This document shows, piece by piece, positions 56,989 to 64,000 of a stretch of 64,000 nucleotides of DNA. A model generated the notes under the pieces. The model searched no databases and was not told the DNA's origin. It saw only the letters and a program-made list of their open reading frames with translations. The position numbers and the translations under genes are program-made. How positions within the stretch are numbered: position 1 is the stretch's first letter; every line of letters begins with the position of its first letter. The stretch is from Fasciolopsis buskii. Lineage: Eukaryota; Platyhelminthes; Trematoda; Plagiorchiida; Fasciolidae. The stretch spans positions 132,365-196,364 of the forward strand of contig LUCM01002430.1 in NCBI GenBank assembly GCA_008360955.1, read 5' to 3'.

Positions 56989-59234
56989 ATGACCAAGCAC
57001 CAGGACTCAGCTTTTCTTCAGGACTAGATATCCTCCGAAAGTTGCCCAATCATCCCATTTGTTAGAAGTTTTGATTTTTTCCAGTTAATATCACAAGTTA
57101 ATGGTCGAAAATTCGAAAACTGAAACAGTTAGTTTTGACGTGGCTTTCACATTGAAAGCAAATGTCTCTCACTTTCAGCTTACAAAATTCAGCCTAGAAG
57201 ACCTGAAGTTTGTGCTTTATAATGGCAATCCAAGGGACAATTAGACAAGCATACTATTTGAACTTGTTTGATCAATCATTTCAGTGGTTTTGAAAAGATA
57301 CTTTAACAGTCAGTTTCGTGAGTTCCGTTTAGGTTACGTTTTGGTAACCAATAACCTTCTTTGCATGCCGGGCAAAAGCCTGAAATAATATCATTTCGTT
57401 TATTTATCGGTCCTACCGTAATCACCGAAGCATGAACGACCATTTATAAAAAGCAATTATAACACCGATGTGTCATTTTGTAGACTTGTTGCCCCGAGAA
57501 TGGATGTAGTCAACGAAAAAATTATCTTTTATCCACATGCAAATTGTATGCACCATGAACTTTAAAGTCCATAAAAAACGTTAACCATAAACACGTTATT
57601 TGTTGCGCTGGCCCCGAATAAGCCCTCAATAGGCGAGGACCGGCAATGACATGAAAGTAACTTGCTGTGTGCTATCCAAACATCTGACGTAACCTGGAAC
57701 GAAACACTCGACTTTTGAGATTGGAAGCATTCAATCCAACTGGCCATCAGCGACACTTCCTCATCAATGCAAGTTCATGAGTGAGAATACTGTCGGTCGT
57801 ATTAAAAACCATATTTTTCATGATAAAACACTATAGAAATATCCAGTTTTTTCGAGAAAACTTGTTTCCGTTCACGATTCCACTCGAATGATCCCTGTTT
57901 GTGGTCAAGTGACACTTTTTTCTGTTCTCCCACATGTTCATTAATGTAAGCACTACTGTGACTGGAGTTAAGGTTTTACAAAAACTTCCTATGAATTCTA
58001 CGGCAACTTATGATTAGATAAAAAACGAATTAATGATAAGCTTGCAATCATTTTTCTCGTATAACATTTTCCGAACACTACTCAGCGCCGGACTTCCAGG
58101 CCGCCGAGACAGCTGATGTAATTGCCCATCACGTGATTCACACTGTGCTGTTATTTCTGGCCTTATTCGTTTAATTACGCATGTCAGCATTGTCTGCGCT
58201 TTCGCAACGCGCCACACACCCGCATGTTCGAATTTGCTTGTTGGAGAAAATGAAAAAGCAAAGTTTTTTGCTGAACTTTTAAAAATGCATCACCTAACCG
58301 ACCTTTTTGTTTTCACGAATGTCATTGGTAAACTCGGAAATCGGTTTCTTGTTTTTCTAGTGCACACCTAAGTTATCAAAAGCTCATGAGGGTTCCAGAA
58401 TTATTCTATGTTTATCCCAAACTTTCCCACAGTTCTTCGAGAAGTATAACAAAGTCTGAGGTATTGATTATTTCCGTAGACGCTTAAAATCGCAATTGAA
58501 ATGGTTTAGAACCCTCCGGAAATAGCCTGGGAAAAGGAAGGCAGCACATAAACATTATTCGTCGATTAGAATACGTGCCATTCTGTTTTGTTATTCTCAC
58601 AGGTGAAATTCCCGTAGTGACGCAAAACGTGTCGAGTTGAATCACCTGGGTGCCGCGCGGGCTTCTGTGGCCGGGAAAAAGTGAAACATTTTTCACAGCC
58701 CCGGAATTACAAATCACACACCAACCGTCTTATTATTTATTTTGAGCAGTCTATCTGTGTACCCCGAATAGTCCTTACTTGCTTCGGTTTTGCAAAAGGC
58801 AATATTTTCCGAGCATCTTTGACCTGGTTTTAGTTCTTGCTGAAAACAAGATGAATTGATGCACCTTTCACTAGTTAATGCATCATATTTGACGCTCACA
58901 AAGCGAGATCTTATCTCAAACCGGTACTACGTCCATTGTTTGTGATTCTGTTGAAAAAGCAGTTCATGGATTGCCAATCCTTAATTCCGGCTTCAAAAAT
59001 CACTCAATGCAACTGTTTCCAAGTTTGCTCAAGCGAGCTTGAAGATCTCACAAGACTCAAGATCTGGTTGTCTTTTGGCGGTCAGCGTCCTATATACGGT
59101 TTTTTATTTCCCATTCCTGACGTGTTTCATTAGCGCTGGGAAAATTGGTCGCTTTATACTTCAATATTTCGCGTCAATGTTACCCTGGCAATTGAAACAA
59201 TAATATGAAATTCATACGATAACTTTAAAGCTCA
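56989..59234. other. Intergenic stretch, no gene recognised
   Basis: Short open frames only; no clear repeat. Confidence 0.5.
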
Positions 59235-59235
59235 G

Positions 59236-59391
59236 GTGTGGACTGCCCATGCGTACTGGAATGACACCGATGAAAAACTTGAAGACCAAGAAGAGGTCAG
59301 TGTGGGTGGAAGGCACGATGGAGTTTGCTTAAAAATCATGGATTTATATGCAAATTACGAAGAAACTCAACTGGTGGAAATATTCAGGTCA
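59236..59391 (+). other. Splice-flanked open block, possible exon of an unrecognised gene
   Basis: Preceded by AAGCTCAG and followed by ATTCAG/GTCAGT. The frame reads VWTAHAYWNDTDEKLEDQEE and continues to DLYANYEETQLVEIFR. Acidic and hydrophilic; not recognised. The sequence downstream to 59699 stays open in another frame. Confidence 0.2.
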
Positions 59392-62300
59392 GTAACACGG
59401 AAGACGCGTTTATCTGTCCCGTTGGTAATGTCGCTACAGTTCTGACCACCGGATCGCATCCCGTAACTTGCGTGGAAACTCACCACAAGCATACAAGGGA
59501 AATATCGTGCGAATATAGGTTAAAACAAGACCTCGAGCATCAAACTGATATGCAGTATATGTACAAACTGCGTTTTTTAATTCCTAATGAGCTTGCACCA
59601 GTTGTCAGTGGATTTTTCTCTGAATCTCGCCAGATCAAAAAGTCAACACTAAATGTGAACTCAGCCTGTCTCTCAAATTACTTTTCAGAACAAAGTTGAT
59701 TCGTCAACTTTGACACCAAGATAACGGGATGAAGATTACATAATTATGTCACTAAAAGGCTGTCGATACACTAATGAATTTCAATTTCGCGGTGATACCA
59801 CAGGAGCGTGCCATCAATTTCAACAAGATCCAGGACGGAACGCCAAAACGAAGTCATTTTTGATAGCACTTGCGTGAACTACTGAAATGCAACCACAGTG
59901 TACTAAATCAAATGGCATCTCCAGATCGCCGGTAGTGAATACACCGGAAACATCGGTCCTATCAAAAGCGATTGTTCACAGCGGAGCACAACACACACAC
60001 ACACACACACACACACGCCAGTAATGGCAAATTGGGCAGTGGAAATGATTTCGAACTGCCGGTCGCATTTCTTTGACTTATCATTGGCAATAAAATTCTA
60101 ACTTGAAAATGGCGCCCAAAATCCATCCACCCACCCTACACCCTTTAAAGCACTTGGAATTGGCGGATTTTATTGCACGCCATTGAATGTGTTGATAAGT
60201 CCAGAATTCGGCAGCCGAGCAAGGACGGGTAGTGCGCATATTTTACAAATGTGCTTTCATACGAAGACCATCCAATTAGTGAACCTCAGTTCTTTCTGCT
60301 TGCACTTTTGCAGTGGAGCCACTTTTTCGGAAATAGGATGGTTAGCACAGACAATGGCCAGATTTGCGAACCCTTTCGTGTTTACGTGTGTTTCGGTTAT
60401 AACACTGCTGCGCTAAGTGAACGTCGATCCGCAGTCATTAGGCCAAGAAAGGGGATCAGCAAATTTGCGGACACCAAGACTCGATAGCAAAGATGTGTCA
60501 AAATGGTTGTCCGAATGTACTCGAAAAATCGGTGTATTTTCTTATTGTTGTGAAGGTTATTAACTGGCAGCAACAATAATAACAAAATACCCAATTACTT
60601 GGATCACGAGGAAGCAAAATAAGAATGATGCTCGAAAACAATGTCTTATTTAAAAGTTTTTATGCACTTTTACGACGAGTTGATGTTTGGTCGTCATCCA
60701 GTCAGAAATACGGCCAAATGTTGCACATGGTCCTAAGACGACTAGGAACTTCTAGACTCAACGGTAGTTTTTGGGCTTCTCGTCGCGTGATTTGATAAAC
60801 TGCTCCCAGAGTCACGTAACTGAGTTCGATGTTTTGACAGTGGCGGTGTCCGCCGCGATTGGACACTGGCGTTTCGGTTGTCACACGATTGGCTGTGAAT
60901 TTTTGGCAACAGAACTATCTGAAACGGTAACAATAAGCGTGTCGTTACCATTCAAAAGTGATCATTTTCAGGCGAAAATTGCAGAGACTTTTGAAGTAGG
61001 GAAGGTAGAGATATTCGTGAATCCTATTGCCGAAATACTGAGCCCGATCGAAAAATTTGAGCACAGCAGAGATTACGTGCTTTTCCCGCTGGGTGTTTGT
61101 TTGACGAAAGCCCTAAAATAATAGACCGGTAATATTCCAAACCAAATTTCCCTTTTCACAAAAGGAAAAGGCGCATCCAAGCAAGCAAGAGTCGTCAGAA
61201 GTACGCTGACAATGTGATTTGTTCCCTGACCGATAAAGGTAGCGAATTTGAATCCAAAAGAAAACATATGGTGTCATGCGTAAACGAAAACTTTGCTGAT
61301 AGGAAATGCATCCCCACTTCATAGTTTGGAAGATGCCCTCGGCAAAGCTTGGAACAAAAACTAATTTTGGCCGACTAGCTAGCAATGTACCAAGGACAGT
61401 GGGGGCTGCTATGGTTGTTCGCTCAGAAAACACGGTGATATTACTAAGATACAGAATTGTTGACGTTTCTTTTCTCTCTGATTCTGATGATCAGGAGTCG
61501 AACAATTCGAGTAGTCATTTTCGTGCCATGTGAAGATGTCTTGCGAAAATGTAATATTTGACACGTAACTTAAAGGGTAGTAGAATGCTGGCATGTTATA
61601 TTTTCGAATCCTATTCCGAAATTCTCGAAAAGTACGAAAAATAAATTTTGCACAGCAAGTGACTTCTCCGCCTCTTAACAGTGTCTACCTGTTTCAGACC
61701 AGATTTCTCACGGTGATTAGTGTTTTGCTTGAAGAAGCACGCGAAATTTTCCTCGGGTTTTAGTATCAAGGAGACGAAAATCACCCTGAAAATTCTTCAG
61801 CAAAAATTGGCGAACAGCATTTAGTCTGCCCAAAAGCAAGTGCTTTGTTAACATTAACCAATGACAGTTCCGCATATTCCATACCGCTGTTTGCTCATGA
61901 CGTATGCGCCCACAAACCAATCTTTTCGTGACACGTCACGTTGACAGTGCATTGCTCATCTTTCACATATCAGTCTACCAGCCAATCACCGGTCGACAAG
62001 TTCTTATCCATTTTAGCTAAGTTACTGAGTGAGCAGTGAAAAAGACACGTTTTGATGCTTCTCCTTTTGGTGCTATATAGTCTATTGAATTCCGGTTTAG
62101 TTTGAATACATTTCCCTTACTTGTTCATGGTTAGTTTCTCATCGGAAATCGGACTAACGAGAAGCCACCTGATGGGAACAATCCAAAGGTCTGTGCACTG
62201 ACGAAACCCGCGATATCATCACAACGTTGGGCTTACCGCAACTGGAAGCAGCTGTGAATTTCACATAGGCGTTTACACTCACATACACTCTCGCCTTTCG

Positions 62301-64000
62301 CCGATATGGAACCCTGAAGAAGTTGAATGTCAAGGTGACACTCGTTCTGCATTAATCTCGCATCGGATTAGAAACAGACGGCAGCAATTAATCGGCAATG
62401 ACTAAGCAATACGAGCGACATCGGACGTCCCGACTACAGGTGCTGACTTATTAATGTTCCATTCCCAAATTCGAACAAAATAAGTTGAAAATTAAAAAGC
62501 ATTTGCGTCCCATCAAAAAAGTAATGTGGCAGGAGAAACAGAGGATGTCAACATGGTAGTTTACTTGATATGCATTCGACAGATTTATAAACTTATAAAA
62601 CTGTTTAACAAGACGAAAAGGTTGTTACGACCCCAGGCTTGAATTTCGACTGGTTCCGTTTCCTGACAAACGCATCAATTTAGGTACACTATTCCGAACT
62701 GAATTCGAAATTCTCTTTCGAATTGTCCACAACTATTTCCCAAACCGGTACCTTGTCATGGCATTTCAGCGTGACCAGATTTGATCTAGTTGACTTTTCT
62801 CGTGCATGGAAATTTTCTTTCAATTCCACAGTATCTTTTTGGGTCTGAAAATCAAACGCAGCAGTTTGAAAACCTCGTTGCTTATTCTACCAGGTCCGAC
62901 ACAGTGTAAGAACACTGTTCCACAGTTCATTAATATTGTACCGCGGTATAGCGTTCTTTCGCCTACACACCCAATTACTGTCCTATTCCGACTATGCATT
63001 GTTAAGACCTGGTTCACTAGCCTGCACGACTTATTGATCCCACCATCCTTGAATTTTCTTCACTTGAGACAACTTTCTAGCCGCAGAATACCTCAATCGT
63101 GTCTAACGATTTCTTTCTAGTTAACTGCTTATTCGAAGAGGCTGAGAAATTGGCTTCAGCGTTTCTGACACTGAACAAACCCTCTGCGAATTTCGCCGGT
63201 GACATTCTGTGACTCGCGTACGGTCCTTTCTTTTTTCGGTTTACCCGCACTAATTATGCCTCTTCAGCCACTTTCTCACCGATCGTTGTGCTTCGTTTTA
63301 CGAGTAACATTGTCATGGAAGCACACAGTGCAATTATGTTGGATTCAGACTGATTTGTTGACGAACCTATATATCGCCCTTTTTAGCTTGCAGTAAACCC
63401 ACAACTTTTTCTACTCTTTTTTTATTATTTATTGTTCATCTTTGTGAGGTTAGTCTACGTGCTATTGTGGGTGATTTTAATCATGCATCAACCCACCACT
63501 GACTGTGTTTGATTTGGTTCACCTCTGCGTTTTTCTCACCAGAGGCGGCTCCATTTTACAAACCACTCTGATTTATTTTCCTTGAAACTGCATGCCCCAG
63601 TTTCAAGTAGCGATCGTTGTCTGCTTCTGTTAAGACCAAAGATATACTCTCCGTCAACTTTCCATTCATTCAGGCGAATAAATCAAATTTTTCACACAAC
63701 GGCCTTACCGTCCTTCGGAAATTCCGTTCACACGCATCTACTTGCTGTTTTTTGAACCCCTGCTCAACGACAAAGTCAAACTTTTCACAAAGACGGTAAA
63801 CGCGATCTTTGGTATCTGTTATCCCTCAGAAACCTTTTTCAACTCAAATGGCCGTAATTCCTCCCAGATACTGAAATCTCTAAAAAGAAGCAAGGAGCAC
63901 TTCTGCAAATCCTTCAATAACTCAAGCTTGGGGTATATATCCACCCTGAATAAAAGCTGCAATCAAACCCATCCACAATACATTTGCTAGTCAACTCCTT
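59392..64000. other. Intergenic or unrecognised genic stretch
   Basis: Several plus-strand open blocks occur (60251-60487, about 60925-61121, 61306-61533, 62806-63120, 63742-63990). One after GGCAACAG at 60917 reads TVTISVSLPFKSDHFQAKI and continues KVEIFVNPIAEIL. None was recognised, and I could not build a spliced model with consistent phases. A (CA)n tract lies at 59988-60016. Confidence 0.4.
59988..60016. repeat. (CA)n microsatellite
   Basis: About fourteen CA units. Confidence 0.95.

Noticed and set aside
1..64000. CRISPR arrays, operons, bacterial-type promoters or defence islands
   Set aside because: No regularly spaced direct repeats or compact gene clusters; the spliced gene and intron sizes show nuclear eukaryotic DNA.

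Overview
The window looks like eukaryotic nuclear DNA from an animal with large introns and many diverged interspersed repeats. It is AT-rich by eye. The one gene identified with confidence is on the plus strand and encodes an AMP-activated protein kinase (AMPK) gamma subunit. Intron sizes of roughly 2.6 to 9.9 kb, tRNA-derived short repeats, a Penelope/hammerhead-like scrap and the gene's unusual insertions are compatible with a parasitic flatworm (trematode-like). That placement is inference; no marker in the sequence fixes the species.

Layout. Positions 1-1130 are the 3' part of an intron; the upstream exon(s) and the start codon lie before the window. Six exons follow: 1131-1368, 3937-4604, 8164-8340, 18278-18346, 22092-22196 and 25424-25843. 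All internal junctions are AG/GT and the reading phases match exactly. Together they encode the last 558 residues: most of CBS1, CBS2, CBS3 and CBS4, with a serine-rich insert of about 145 residues inside CBS2 and a 107-residue proline-rich/charged C-terminal tail. The stop is at 25841-25843, and the first AATAAA noticed downstream is at 27973.

The introns carry microsatellites and diverged repeats. Around 18913-19911 there is a near-perfect inverted duplication centred on a (TA)n tract, followed by an N and a third direct copy. The third copy runs into a hammerhead-ribozyme-like motif (19910-19958). This is either a real foldback or an assembly fault.

From about 28 kb to 64 kb I recognise no complete gene. 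This part holds tRNA-derived SINE-like repeats (29.5-29.9 kb, 50.9-51.2 kb, and a minus-strand tRNA-like stretch at 56.9 kb), a short minus-strand DDE transposase remnant (48.7-48.9 kb), a pair of ~180 bp inverted repeats (52.2 and 53.6 kb), several simple-sequence tracts, and a few open stretches bounded by splice-like signals that could be exons of unrecognised genes. These last are reported with low confidence.

Functionally, the only system that can be read here is the energy-sensing subunit of AMPK. Its nucleotide-contact residues are partly substituted, and its inserted region carries basophilic-kinase-type motifs.
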